A DNA stretch of 64,000 nucleotides from Coptis chinensis (Eukaryota > Streptophyta > Magnoliopsida > Ranunculales > Ranunculaceae). Location: positions 53,076,501 to 53,140,500 of the forward strand of contig CM027381.1 in the NCBI GenBank assembly GCA_015680905.1. Direction: 5' to 3'. Under the pieces are notes generated by a model. That model did not search any database, was not told where the DNA came from, and saw only the letters and a list, made by a program, of their open reading frames with translations. Numbering within the stretch: position 1 is the first letter of the stretch; every line of letters begins with the position of its first letter. Shown piece after piece: positions 46,182 through 57,889 of this stretch. The position numbers were made by a program, and so were the translations under genes.

Positions 46182-48083
46182 ATGGCTTCAAGTTCACAAC
46201 ACCGTGGTGTGTCCCAATCTTCTCCTTCCGGTTCACAACACCGCACTTTGTCCCAATCTTCTCCTTCCGGTTCTCAGCACCGCACTATGTCTCAATCATC
46301 TCCTTCTGGTTCTCAGCAACCTAGTATGTCCCAACCATCTCATTCAACGGGAGACAATACTTCCCAATCTAAGAAAACTAAGTTGCCAGTCATAGTGCAA
46401 GCCGATGGTAGGGTAACAGGAGTTTATGGTGGCAAATAGAGTAGTAGAGTCGGGCATTGGATACGAGCTATTGTTCCAATTTCTTATGCAAGTTGGGATA
46501 CAGTAGATGATACATTCAAAGATGAAGTTTGGGGAAAATTAATGGTAACTATTTATCTGCCCTTTTTTTCATTTATAACCATATTTTAACCCAATGGAGC
46601 AGGGCATGGACCATCTGTAGTTAGTTATTCCTCTTAATTAAGGCTTCCCCACCTATTGATAGTCAAGACCATATACCATGCAGCAGCGTTTTCTCCTAAC
46701 AATGTATATATATATGTGATTTGTAGGAGGAGTCCCAACTCAATGTAAACCCAACAATGTCGCGCCAAAATATACAGAAATGGTTTTCTCCTAAGTTGCG
46801 ATCTTGGAAATATGGTTTGCGACATAAAATTTTGAAGAATTGTGAATCTGAGCAAGGTGCTATTTTATCATGTCCAACGGGGTTTGATCCAAGTCATTGG
46901 GAAGCATTTGCAATCCGTGAGAGCACGCAAGAAGTCAAGGATCTTTGCGCTAAGAATGCTCAAAATAGAAGTATGAATTTCGTTGACCATACTTGTGGGA
47001 GGAAACCTTATAGCAGAATATTGGAGGAACTTGTATGTATTATTATAACTAATTCATATTTTGCTTTCATTTGATATGTTACTACTTACTAACTCTTGTT
47101 GTATACTTGTTTGTGTAGGACGAAGCAAATCCAGGGAAGAAACATAGACGTACGGATGGTTGGAAATATGGTCATGAACATCGAGATGGGACTGTTTTTT
47201 GAATAATGCCCGAGTTATATGTGAGTTTGTAAAAAACTGTCTTATTTATGTACCTTTATTAAGTCTTGCCGTCCATATTCACGTATAGGCCCAAAACACT
47301 TTGTAGATCTTATTTTGTCATATCACTTACAAAAATTTTAGGAACAAGTTACAAGTGTTGAAGAAGAGATGGCAGAAGAGTCAAGTGAACGTGGGGGTGA
47401 TGCTGATTACGACATCACACGTGATCCGCTTGCTAGAGTTTTTGGGAAGGATAAAGGGAAACGTACTCGTGGATATAGCTCTTGCATGTCCAACAAACAA
47501 GTGCAAAAGTTTGCTATAACAGAGGCGCTACTTGAACAGGAGAGCTCAAGTAACTCGAAGCTCGAGAATGAATTATCTGAGGTGAAGTCTACAGTGGGGA
47601 AGTTATGGCGTGCCCTGTGCTATTTCTTATTTTTTCATAGTTGTAACCTTTTTTTTTTTTAATTTTTTATTGTAGCTAATTGTTGTTATTCAATGTGTAT
47701 AGGGTATTCTTGAAAATATGAGACATAATGGATCGACAAATGGCCAACCATGCATGCATACAACTGAAGTTGATTCTACTTCTGTCCATCGTACTCAGCA
47801 AGTCCCAAATTTGAACCCTCCTTCTAGATTGTCTTCTAACCCTAATGTGAAGATATTGGGGAGGAAAGGTGAACACGTGGCTAATGGCTATGTTAAGTCT
47901 GACAGTAAAAAATGTCATTTTAGAGATATTGTAGGAGATGAAAAGGTTGTGTATGTTACCAATGTCTTGGTTGGCGATGCTCCTGTGTATGATGGTCCCC
48001 AAGATGATATCGCGTATCTACGAGATATAGCTACTGGAGGTTTCTTGATTTGGGCAGGAGGTAGGTTGCAATATGAAGATTAA
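46182..48083 (+). pseudogene. TNPA-like protein (Transposase_24 type) of inner CACTA
   Basis: The second CACTA protein, expected to bind subterminal repeats. Exons inferred: 46182-46542, 46727-47034, 47120-about 47220, 47341-about 47612 and 47703-48083. The N-terminus is four near-copies of SQSSPSGSQHR, a low-complexity domain. The core has VGHWIRAIVPISYASWDTV, WFSPKLRSWKYGLRHK, LSCPTGFDPSHWEAFAIRES, FVDHTCGRKPYSRI and DPLARVFGKDKGKRTRGYSS. The last exon has DIVGDEKVVYVTNVLVGDAP. In-frame stops at 46437 (TAG) and near 47200 (TGA) break it. Confidence 0.85.
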
Positions 48084-49408
48084 ATTGCATGCTTGCTATT
48101 ATAAACTCTTTATCTTCCTTTTTGTTTTGCTCTGTTTTAGTTTGGAACTCAAGTGGTATGAAACCTCATGTTAAGTGTATGGAAACTTAGATAGTCTATC
48201 TGTGGTTATTTTGTGGCTTGCATATATGGACCTTTTGTTTATGAATATTTTAAGTAATGAATGAACACTTTTTGTTTATATATATGTGTGTACGCTCCTT
48301 ACCATTGATCGTTCATATGTATTTGCATGTGGTTGCTTTTGCAGGTTTAGAGTTGAGTATACTAACCCTTTTTTAACTCCGCCAATGCAACTAATCAAGA
48401 ATTTGCATTGCCGGTCTCAAGCTCGGATAAAGGAGGAGAGGGAAAGGTGACTACTTCATAAAGACTTGTATATCAAAGGTATGACACCTTATAGTGAATT
48501 AAACTAATTTATATGCTTGCAGTACATGTAACATTTATAAAACTCATTGTCTGTTTTCACTTTTCAAAGTTGTTTCAACAGTCCTACTCGAGTGGGATGA
48601 GGGCATTGCATGGGCACTAGATAGTCCTCCAAAAGGTAAATAGATTCTCGACGACTTTATACATGCCGCACCTTGTATATCAAAGTTCATTCGGAAAGTA
48701 ACAATCTAGATGATACATACTATTTTGTATATAGTCTATGGCGAGTAGAGCATTGTCCGAAAACATAAAATTATTTTGTATATAGTGCGCTATGTCACCT
48801 GAATGTTTTGAATGGCGGTCCGCTATTGTTTTCTTGTTGGCGATCACGGAGTGGAGGTTGCAAATTGGTTGACTTGCTCATGAGAGTCCTCTTGTAATGT
48901 GGGGGTGGGTTAAAGGGACATGGAATTTCATCTAGTAGATGACCTATTGATCTTAGCTAAAGTTGTTGCAAGGTTGGTTCTACGCTTACTTCCTTTTGCA
49001 TTAGACATTAAGATTTTAGTTTGTCTCAATTAGTGAACCAATGTTGAAAGAACTGATTTAGATTTTGAATCTTGCAGTATTTCTTTGATACTATGACTCA
49101 CGTTTCTTTTGGTTTGTTGCAACTGTGTGGAGGGTGTGTACGCACCTTGATTGTATTTAATTTACAATTTACTTGACTGTGAGGTAGTTGCTATTGGTAC
49201 AATTTGATATGTTGAAGTAGTGCACCTATTTTAGATGCTATTTTCTCCATGTCGCTTCAGGTTGTCTATGCATTTGGTGCTAGTTTCCATGCCTTTGCTG
49301 ATATGGTTATATTGCGGTAACACCATCAAGTTATTTACTTTAAGTACTTTACTTTATGGGTAAAAATATTTTGCTTTCAGAACTGTTTCGATACTCTATT
49401 ACTTGGTG
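48084..49408 (+). other. Intergenic part of inner CACTA, possible further captured pieces
   Basis: A short coding-like piece at about 48368-48450 (TPPMQLIKNLHCRSQARIKE) and another at about 48572-48638 lack splice partners. The rest looks like UTR or intron DNA, possibly the 5' flank of the captured RBM25-like gene. Confidence 0.35.
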
Positions 49409-51166
49409 TAGGAATACCGCGCTATCCTACTACTTATACGCCTATGGTTCGCCCTGCCTATCCACCTCGTATGCCTGGAGCAATTCATATGCTTCAGCCA
49501 CTGGTCCCCCTCCTATTCCAAGGATTTATGGAGTCCCTCCTGTTGTCAGGCTTGTCATTCCTATTGTTGCTCCAACAAAGAAACCACAAACTACGGTCTA
49601 TGTTGGCAAGATAGCTTCAACTGTAGAAAATGACTTTATACTCACTCTTCTCAGGGTAGGTGTTTACTTTTTTATTTTATTTTATTTTATGTCTCCGGAT
49701 GTAATGAATATTTTTTCCGTTAAATATTATTGTTTCTCTTTCTCGTGTAGCTTTGTGGACCTGTAAAGAGTTGGAAACGTGCCCAAGATCCAAGCAATGA
49801 AACTCCAAGAGGCTTTGGGTTTTGTGAGTTTGAGTCCGCCGAAGGTCTTCTTCGTGCATTACGCATGTGAAGTAAATTTAACGTTGATGGGCAAGAGTTG
49901 GTGGTAGGCTGGACTATTTATTAGTTTTACTTTCTATGTTACATTGTGCTGTATTTTTTTATGCTATACACATGGACTAGGGAATTATCCTTCAAGAATA
50001 ATGCAGTATCCATTAAGTACTTAGTTGTCTGTTGACCAGCAAGATTTCAGCATTCAAATGATCTTGTTTTATATACTGCAGGTTGTAAAGACTATCTATG
50101 CATCTCCAAGTCGTGTCAATTTTCATCTAGACTCGAAAAAAGTTAGTGCCTCGTCTTTAAAAAAGGTGATCCATCTTCAATTTGATTTCTTTATTTCCTC
50201 CCTCTCATTCAGTCTCCAAGAATCGTAGTCTGGCTTGACTCATTTATTTGAATAAGTAGGGGGACTTTTATTTCAACCGTATTGTTGGTCTTTCATGGTT
50301 TTGTTCTGATTTTTCTTTGTTATGTGATGCATGAGTTCCAATTGATAACCGGTCAAAGTTTGAGAAAGGAGTGGAATATGTATAGTATCTTTGCGCAGTA
50401 AATGTGCGTGAAACGATTAATAGCGGAGATGAAAAATCAGCATTGCTAGAAGAAGCTACCGCTGATTTTAGATCCGATGTTGTTCTTTGAACAGATCTTA
50501 TGAGAGCGTCTCGAGATTCTGAATCATTCGAGTTAGTTCTGATTACCTTAATTATTTTATTTGCTCTACGTTCCTTGCTCTTTTGTTTTTCTTATCTGTT
50601 TTATAATCTCAACTTTACTTTTCACGGATGATGTGATATTAAAAAGCAGCGTTAGGGATGATTCAACTGTCTTGCCGGTTCCTTTACGGATAACGGAAAG
50701 AGTAGTAATGCTCCTACTAAGAAACTGGGATTCGGTCTAGTGGGTTCGTAAACGAACGGCCGTACCTTCTATATTCCATGAAGAAGATGAAGATGATGGG
50801 GATAAAGACAAGAAAATGAGGCCCTTGGTTCCTATTGATTACTCAACGGAGGAACTGCAAGATGTCCAAACTCTCGGTTCGAACACCACCACCACCTAAT
50901 TTGGCTGCGACAACGGAGTTTGCCAAGTGCATTTCAAATGTTAAACCAAAAAGAAGAAATGAAATGAAGCTGAAATGATGAGGCCGGACATCGCTTCGAG
51001 GGATGACTACAAGGAGAAGATAACCCGACCGTGGCGAGGGGAGCCTTGACGTGTTAAGACACAAGATAACAAAAAACTTTTGGATGCAAAGTAGTTGATT
51101 GACATTATTCCTAAGACAAAAAAGGAGCTGTTCTCATATGAGATAAACTGGGCAGTGTACGATAAG
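49409..51166 (+). pseudogene. Captured RBM25-like splicing factor fragment (RRM to start of PWI)
   Basis: Plant RBM25 is a nuclear splicing regulator with an N-terminal Pro-rich part, one RRM and a C-terminal PWI domain. Here a Pro-rich stretch (PRYPTTYTPMVRPAYPPRMP) shifts frame near 49500 into the RRM: RNP2 VYVGKI and ENDFILTLLR, then donor GTAGGT. After an intron of about 98 bases come LCGPVKSWKRAQDPSNETPR and RNP1 RGFGFCEFESAEG, with a TGA near 49869. Later exon pieces are VNVRETINSGDEKSALLEEA (about 50403), KKMRPLVPIDYSTEELQDVQ (50812-50872) and the PWI start KKLLDAK*LIDIIPKTKKEL, SYEINWAVYDK (51070-51166), which ends at donor GTACGA. Stops and shifts show a dead capture. The rest of PWI is absent. 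Confidence 0.85.
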
Positions 51167-53535
51167 GTACGAGGAACATTCATATGATGTTATTTACTTA
51201 TTTTCATATGTTGTTTTTCATTAAATACATTTTCTGCTGCAAATTGTTAAACACACACACACACACACACAAGTTTGGGCTTGTCTTTCCCTCTTTTTAA
51301 TGCTCTTGATGATGGACTTTACCCACTTTGCATACAAACGTTATTATTCTAGCATTCGGTAACTGCTCTTTTAGTTAGCTTAGCTAGTATGCATTGTAGC
51401 TAAACCCGAATTGAGTCCAGTTCTTGTGCCTGGAATGAACAAAAACCTTTTTCTTTACCAAGTTAAAATCATTGCTCGTTTTCTTTGAATCCCGGAGGGA
51501 TTCTTTCTAAGTCGATGATGAATGGAAGGGAAGGCAAAGGTTCACCAAAGTGCATTTTGCACTATGTGGCCCCAATCATTGAGTTAATATTTGATATGTC
51601 CTTGAGCCCAATGAGGCTAAAGAGTTAGAAGTCTTAGACTCCAAGAGCAGCAATGCATATCTAGTATAATAGGTTTCCGCTTCTACTTATCCGTTGTTTT
51701 ATCTGCTCTTTCCTTTGTATCTGACTGGCTAGGCTGTTCCTAGTAGCTAGATATCTAGGTATCAAGTAAGTTTTATAGTCTTAGACTCATGAGACGCATC
51801 TGAGGTTGGATAGGCTTCCTCGCCTAGGTGGCTGGATGGGAAGAATCCTCGTCCAAAGCGAAAGGAAAGGAAAGGCAGAAAAAAGCCCGAAATGAAAGCA
51901 TAACTTCTTGTAAGTGTAATTCACAAAGGTGCTTCCGGACATCCCAAAAAGTATCTCATTATTCCTTTGTGGTAATGGTTGAAAAAACTTTTATTGCCGT
52001 CTTTTTTTTTAGTCATTACTTTTTTTTGTTAGGCAAATGGGACTCGAGCGGCGTCGATATATGATATCTTTGCACATTTGAATATATTGTCGTCTGATCA
52101 TTGAGTTATTTTTTGAGCATGTTGAATTACTTGACATCAGAAAAAGAAACTTTTTTGTTTAATTGATAATTCTTTGAAACAATCAGTACTATTAGCTTAA
52201 ATTACGGTTTAATAGTAACAATTTGTTGTGAAGATGAAGGTTTGAATTTGGAAAGTGATGCTGATGAGCAATTTGGTTTATATTCCTTTCACTCAAGCTA
52301 TATGCATTAGCATTGAAGGACCTTGAGATGAAGGTGAGTTTATTTTACTCATTATCTTATGATTTTCTTTTAGTAATGCTTATAGCTTTGAATGGTATTT
52401 ATAGTTATTACAATTGATTGTCAAGAACCCGGGTTTGTTATATATGAACTTAAAAAGTGTTAAGGTTGAATAGGCAGAACCTTTGCGCTGGAATGACTAC
52501 TTATGTGTCTTTGCCATTTGCACAAGATATAAGATTAGATAAACTCTTACTTCACTAAAACACAGTCGAGCGTATGTTACTTCATTAAAACACAGTCGAG
52601 CGTGTGTTATTTCACTAAAAACACAGTTGCTCGTGTGTTATTATGATTAAACCTGAAAATTTATGCCTCATACCCATATTAAAATCAATGTATCTTGGCT
52701 GATTATACGCAACATCTATGTTAATGTCTAGATGGTGCGCATGTGTACAAATTCTCATAATATGGGTTTCTTAAAGTTTGTGTCCTACTAATGTTATATA
52801 TCCTAGTTCATTATCACTTCTTGGCACCTTAAATGTATGTTTACTTCATAGGTGACAATAAATCTAAGGATGGGGAACTACAGAGTTAATGTGCAAGGCC
52901 ATGAAGATGTGGAGATAAGGGGTGGACTATTTTCATATATTTTAAGTTCAGGTTTGAAAAATCTTTGTTTCTTTTTCTCGTGTAACTTGTGGTTTATTGT
53001 GCTTACCAATACTTCAATGCATTCACCAAAGGTAAATAATTTGTGAAACGCGTTATGACATTGCTTTTCGACACGGTTTTGTTAAGGTCTTCAAACCTAG
53101 AAGTTTTATGTTTAGTATGTTTTGACTATCTTTAGTGTAAAAATATGTTGGAACTAAACTATCTCTTGTTATAATTTAAATAGACCAGTCTATCTAAACT
53201 CTGTTAAATGAAACATGCATAGTATGTGGCATTGGTTTGTCTCGCTTTGAAGAATGGAGGCGGTCCATATTGCAACAACTTGGGCACTTTCTAATAAGAT
53301 TTTTTTTTTATGTAGCTAGTTGTAAACACAATGTAATACATAGTACTTTCGCTTGAAATTTATTCTGCAAGTGACTTCATAATTTTGAAAGGGATGGAAT
53401 GAATACTATATATTCTTGATTGATGGTGTATTTTGTATTCTATAGAGTGGACGATGTTTTAAATGAGTTATTTTACAGGGTGCAAGACTGTAAAGTGGAT
53501 TACAGCAACCAATTATTTTTTTTCCCCTAAAATAT
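51167..53535 (+). other. Non-coding right part of inner CACTA
   Basis: No domain is recognisable. (CA)n lies at about 51250-51271. Short frames (51828-52064, 52852-53046) have no motif or splice support. A 30-bp triplet repeat is listed separately. Confidence 0.4.
52549..52642 (+). repeat. 30-bp tandem repeat, three copies
   Basis: ACTTCACTAAAACACAGTCG plus AGCGTATGTT repeats at 52549, 52579 and 52609. The third copy is diverged and one base longer. Confidence 0.8.
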
Positions 53536-53914
53536 ATTTTGTGGCGCCAAAACCACGTCACAAAATTTGTGACGCCTAACATTTTCTGACGCCACTTTGA
53601 CGTCACAAATATTTGTTACGCCATTTTGACGTCACAAATTAGTGACGCCAAAATGGTGTGACAAATATTTGGGACGTCAAAATGGCGTCAGAAAAATAGT
53701 GACGCCATTTTGGCGTCACAAATTAGTGACGCCAAAATGACGTGACAAATATTTGTGATGTCCAAATGGCGTCAGAAAAATAGTGACGCCATTTTGGCGT
53801 CACAAAAATAATTGACGCCAAATTGTGACACCATATTTGTGACGCCAAAATGGTATCACTAAAATTATTTGTGACGCCATTTTGGCGTCACAAAAAAGCT
53901 GTTTTGGTGTAGTG
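53536..53914 (-). repeat. Right TIR and palindromic subterminal repeats of inner CACTA
   Basis: About 20 copies of GTGACGCC/GGCGTCAC occur in alternating orientation, often as palindromes (ACGCCATTTTGGCGT) separated by AAATATT or AAATTAGT. CACTA subterminal regions hold many short direct and inverted copies of a TNPA-binding site; here density and symmetry are unusually high. The TIR GCTGTTTTGGTGTAGTG closes the element at 53914. Confidence 0.9.
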
Positions 53915-54560
53915 AACTTTTGCCGTTATTACTCATGCATTGCTTTACAGAACATAAGCAATTGCGAGTAGCAATCCGACAATTGTCAACATTTTTCAAC
54001 ATCCTTTGCTCCAAAGAAATATACCTCGATGAGCTTGAAGCTACTAGACAAAGAGTGATCGAAGCGTTGTGCGTTTTTGATAAGTATTTTCCTCCTTCAT
54101 TCTTTGTCATCATGATGCACCTTGTTGTGCATTTGGCGAAAGAGGTAGAACTTTGTGGACCTATTTGGTGTCGGTGGATGTATGTTTTCGAACGGTAAGT
54201 TATATGAGTTAGCTATCTATATTTTTGTTATTTGATATGAGTAATATATGTTGTTAATTTGTACTAGGATGATGAGAGACTACAAGAGGTATGTAAAGAA
54301 TCTAACACATCCTGAAGGTTGTATTGCTAAGCGTTACATCGTCGAGGAATCAATAATGTATTGTATGGAGCACATGCCTGATGGCTTAAAGGGAAGCTAC
54401 AAGTGAGGTAAAGAGAGATTCATGGATGACACAGGAGAGCTGACAAATGAGAAACCTCTAAATCAGAAAGGTGTATATAGATTGAGTAATGCGCAGTACG
54501 AACAAGTACGTAGATGGGTGTTGCAGTGCTCAAAACTTTCTATTCCATGGCAAAAGTAAG
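53915..54560 (+). pseudogene. TNP2-type transposase of outer CACTA, 3' part
   Basis: Directly continues the gene cut at 26866. After removal of the insert and one AAC the frame reads MQQ then LLPLLLMHCFTEHKQLR, the DUF4218 signature. LSTFFNILCSKEIYLDELE, VIEALCVFDKYFPPSFF, VVHLAKEVELCGPIWCRWMY and VFER|GTAAGT follow. The next exon starts at 54267 (MMRDYKRYVKNLTHPEGCIA, YCMEHMPDGLKGS), with a TGA near 54403, then DDTGELTNEKP. The DUF4216 part beyond is not seen. Confidence 0.88.
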
Positions 54561-54907
54561 TCTACTCTTGTCATGTTTATAATGTTGTATATGAGACCGT
54601 GAAACTCTAAAGACCTATTTAACTTGTCTCTTGTGTCATTTCATAGTAGGAAATACCAAATATACTTGGAAGGATTTAAACTGAGTGGTTGTAAGAGAAA
54701 AGGCAATACCAAAACACCAATGAGTTTTATTCCTTGGTGAAGGGAACAAGTATAGTTTCAGTACCTTAGTAATCACTTAGAGTAACACATAGGATCATGT
54801 AGTTCTTGTAGAATAATACAGATAACACCGATGGTAAACTCTTCACTGAGTTATCTTGATTCATTTTTTCAATTCTGAATTGATTTACGACTTGCATTTG
54901 GAGCAAA

Positions 54908-55345
54908 ATGGCTGAAAAGAGATCTTGGGATTACCTACTAGACGACTGTTGGGAATTGGTTGTTGATCGTCTCAATCAGCAAGATCGTCATAGTAGACAC
55001 TTAAAATCCATTTCATTAGTCAGCAAGTGACTTCTTTCAATGACGAATCATCATCTATCCAGGTTAACTATCAATGATCCAATAATTCATGTAAATCGAT
55101 CTATTTCTGGCCTTTTTCATAGGTTTGACCAGCTTAAACATTTAGATTTTGTCGACTTTAATGGTGACCTCAATCGAGTTATACTAGAAATAGCTGCCTT
55201 TGACTTGAGTCTGGAAGCTTTAAATTTGTCTAAATAGGGAAGAATTCCAGCGTAGAGTTTAAAGAAGTTGGGAATGAGGATAAGGAAGAGTCTAAAGATT
55301 CTTATATGTTCAAGACTTTTATGTATAATGTTTGTCCCCATATCT
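54908..55345 (+). pseudogene. Captured F-box/LRR protein N-terminus
   Basis: ATG 54908 opens MAEKRSWDYLLDDCWELVVD, then RLNQQDRHSRHLKSISLVSK, the F-box that binds SKP1 in SCF ubiquitin ligases. A TGA at 55027 interrupts it. The same frame then gives SMTNHHLSRLTINDPIIHVN and LFHRFDQLKHLDFVDFNGDL, the first leucine-rich repeats. Stops at about 55235 and 55254 follow, with SLKKLGMRIRKSLKIL still readable. Most LRRs are missing. Its place between the TNP2 and TNPA-like genes of the outer CACTA points to capture by that element. Confidence 0.75.
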
Positions 55346-55799
55346 CCAGAATCTTACCTTCATTAATGTTAATTCTTGGTCTAAATTAACTGTTCACACT
55401 TTCTACACCTTGGCGACAAACTGTTTTGATTTAGGGGAAATTAACTATTTTTATCTTATGAAATATAGGACTGTTTTTATTTGCCATGGTTATTTATTTG
55501 CTGTAATCTCAAATCCGTGGTAAAACTATATGCAAGTTGTTATGTACGTAATCTCAAAATCTCAAATTGATGGGTGCCTTTTTCTATTTTAATCATATCA
55601 CATTCGAAATTAATTAAATTGGATGAACAAATTCTGATGAACTGGTGGTTATTTATTAATGGAATGTTTGATTGTAAGTGTGCCTTTTAGTGTAAGTTCA
55701 GTTGCCACTTTGTATATTTAAATGAGTTTATATTGCCTTTGCCATATTTAGTTATTTTTCAAATATGTGTTGTTTGATAGTTTGACTATTTCAAATGTG
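55346..55799. other. No recognised feature
   Basis: AT-rich DNA between the F-box fragment and the TNPA-like gene. Only short frames occur. Confidence 0.4.
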
Positions 55800-57889
55800 T
55801 CTTTTAATAATATTAGATTCTTATACAGAAGAATACAATGTGGATGATGCATACAAAAAGATAAATATGAAGAAGGTCGCCAAAAGCTTTAAGGAGTTTA
55901 AGCATCATCTCCGCGTGAAGTACTATGACAAGTATCACAATGACGTCGATAGGAAAAGGAACTGCCCAACAGGAGTGAAATTGGAAGAATGGGAAAAATT
56001 AGTGGATAATGAACCTTCGAGAAAACTCATGCGGACAAAGGACAAGGCGACTAGAGAAGCTGTGTGAAGGCTTTACATACATCAGGTAGAAGGGGAGCAG
56101 CAAGGACAGTCCATGATATGGTACTAATCTACCTTGTCAATTGTTAATTTTATTTGTAACACCATATTTACTCCTAACAGAGTTGGTAATGTTTTGTAGA
56201 AATCGAAAAATCCGAATGTTAAAGTGACTAGAACGGATTCATTTATAGCTATCCATACTCACAAGGATGGCTCTTTTATTGTGCCAGAAAGGATGGTGAG
56301 TTTGACTGCCTATTTTTGTTAATGATGGATTTGACCACTGCCTATTTTCTGTTCTCTTTTATATACTGCTTCTGAAATTTATTAAATGTCTAATATGCTG
56401 TCATGATAGGAAAGAATCAAGGCTATAATCAGTGGCGAAGCCAGGAATTTATTCCAGGGTGAGCCGATTAGCACTACAAATTTTCAGCGCAATTCAATTA
56501 GAGTGAACACGCATCTTTTTTACTTTTTCTCTTTAGTTTAACATTTGTCAAATTTTCTTTTTAATTTTTTTATGCAAACAAACAATTGTACTGTTAGTTT
56601 AGTTTGTCAATTTTCAAATTCAAAATCATATTAAAGTTTACGTAACAAAAATTTTTAATTTGAAAGAACAATCGTAACTCACACCTAATATACTTCCTAA
56701 GGAGTAAACAAGACCATTAATTGCATAGGTTAGTTCATCAAATTGTTTGTTTTGTTAATTGATAAAGTGCATTTAAATGTCTATACTCTTTTACTCCTTT
56801 TTTTTTGTTCTCATTTTTTGTTGTTCTTTTGTCAAAATATAATACCACATGGCCTATGATGAGCATGCAAACATTCATATGACAAACTTACAGTAGCACT
56901 AGTGCACTACCATCTTTTCAATTGAAGTGTCCGTGAAAGCGTGAAGCCTATGTGCACTTGTGTTTCAAATGCCTCAGGTTCAAATCAAACAACTAATAAA
57001 TTCCAAAATTACTTCTAAAACCTTAGCCTATCTAACTAGAGACACTTACTCTATTTTACTCTTTGTAGGCATAATTGACAATTCAAAGCATAATGGGTAT
57101 GCTTGGAAAGTGAAAATTTATAGTTTTACCAATAGTAATCGTTTTTTCTACCAAAACTCAGGGTGAGCCGGGGCGTACCCTGGCCCCGCCCCTGGCTATA
57201 ATTGAGGATGACCTTTCTAGCGTAAACTTGGACCTAGACCATGATCCAGTTGCTCAAGTGTGTGGCCCTGATAAATTTGGTCAAGTGCTGGGTATGAGTG
57301 TTGGCATATCAAAGACATCCCTTGCATCATCAACTCCTGCTAAAGAGCAGCTTTGCCAACAAAAGCAATAACATTCAATGCTCGAAGAGTGGTTTGGAAG
57401 TTTGGAGTGACAAATGGTTACCCTCACCAAGATCTTGTTGGAGACAAGAGAAGAAGTGGCAGGTCATCAATCACATAGAAGGATCGTTGCAGATTCATCA
57501 GCGACGTCAAATGTATGATTTTAATGTGAGACATTGTGCCTAGGGACTTAAGCTAATTTTTGAGATAACTAAATCGTGGTTTTGTCTTTGTTAACTTATT
57601 ACTTGTAGGAAAGGGATCCAACATGCTCACAATCACATGGTGATTCTTCCAGAGGGATGGAATTATGCGAAGTGATTAACATGCATCGAGAAGTTGTTGC
57701 CAAGGGAAGGGCAACAAGGGCAAATATCATTCTTGATGCAACTTTGGATACCCCAATGGACATTTACAACGTCCATGTATGCCTTGTCATTGACCGTACT
57801 GAGTGTTTATTTGGATCCAAAAGAACATTCGGAGAGCTACACCTTCCTACAACAGTCAAATGGCTGAAGGATTTTACTCATTTTCTTTA
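55800..57889 (+). pseudogene. TNPA-like protein (Transposase_24 type) of outer CACTA
   Basis: The first part is DSYTEEYNVDDAYKKINMKK, FKEFKHHLRVKYYDKYHNDV, CPTGVKLEEWEKLVDNEPSR, with a TGA at 56065. Then come GRRGAARTVHDM-type sequence and an exon at about 56200-56300 (SKNPNVKVTRTDSFIAIHTH, DGSFIVPERM). The next exon (ERIKAI) is split at 56429 by a hAT MITE and resumes at 57195 (EDDLSSVNLDLDHDPVAQVC). Coding-like pieces with stops continue to 57540. The last exon is 57609-57889 (CEVINMHREVVAKGRATRAN, VHVCLVIDRTECLF), the family's C-terminal domain. Confidence 0.82.
56430..57194. mobile_element. hAT-type MITE, 765 bp, TSD GCTATAAT
   Basis: The left end is CAGTGGCGAAGCCAGG. The right end read inward is CAGGGGCGGGGCCAGG. 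Both ends carry GGGTGAGCC just inside. GCTATAAT at 56422-56429 is repeated at 57195-57202, the 8-bp TSD of hAT elements. No transposase is encoded. Removal restores an uninterrupted reading frame (ERIKA then IIEDD) in the TNPA-like gene. Confidence 0.92.

Larger units (their letters stand above)
26867..53914 (+). mobile_element. Inner CACTA (En/Spm) transposon, complete, 27,048 bp, TSD AAC
   Basis: The left end CACTACACCATAACAGC (26867) and right end GCTGTTTTGGTGTAGTG (ends 53914) are inverted copies with one mismatch. Matching continues through TTTTTTGTGAC. AAC at 26864-26866 is repeated at 53915-53917, the 3-bp TSD expected for CACTA elements. Inside are TNP2 and TNPA-like genes, captured host exons and a nested LTR retrotransposon. 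Subterminal palindromic repeats are dense at the right end. Without the 10.3-kb insert the element would be about 16.7 kb. Confidence 0.92.

Noticed and set aside
46204..46395. Overlapping Leu/Pro-rich frame
   Set aside because: Shifted reading of the SQSSPSGSQHR repeat of the TNPA-like protein.
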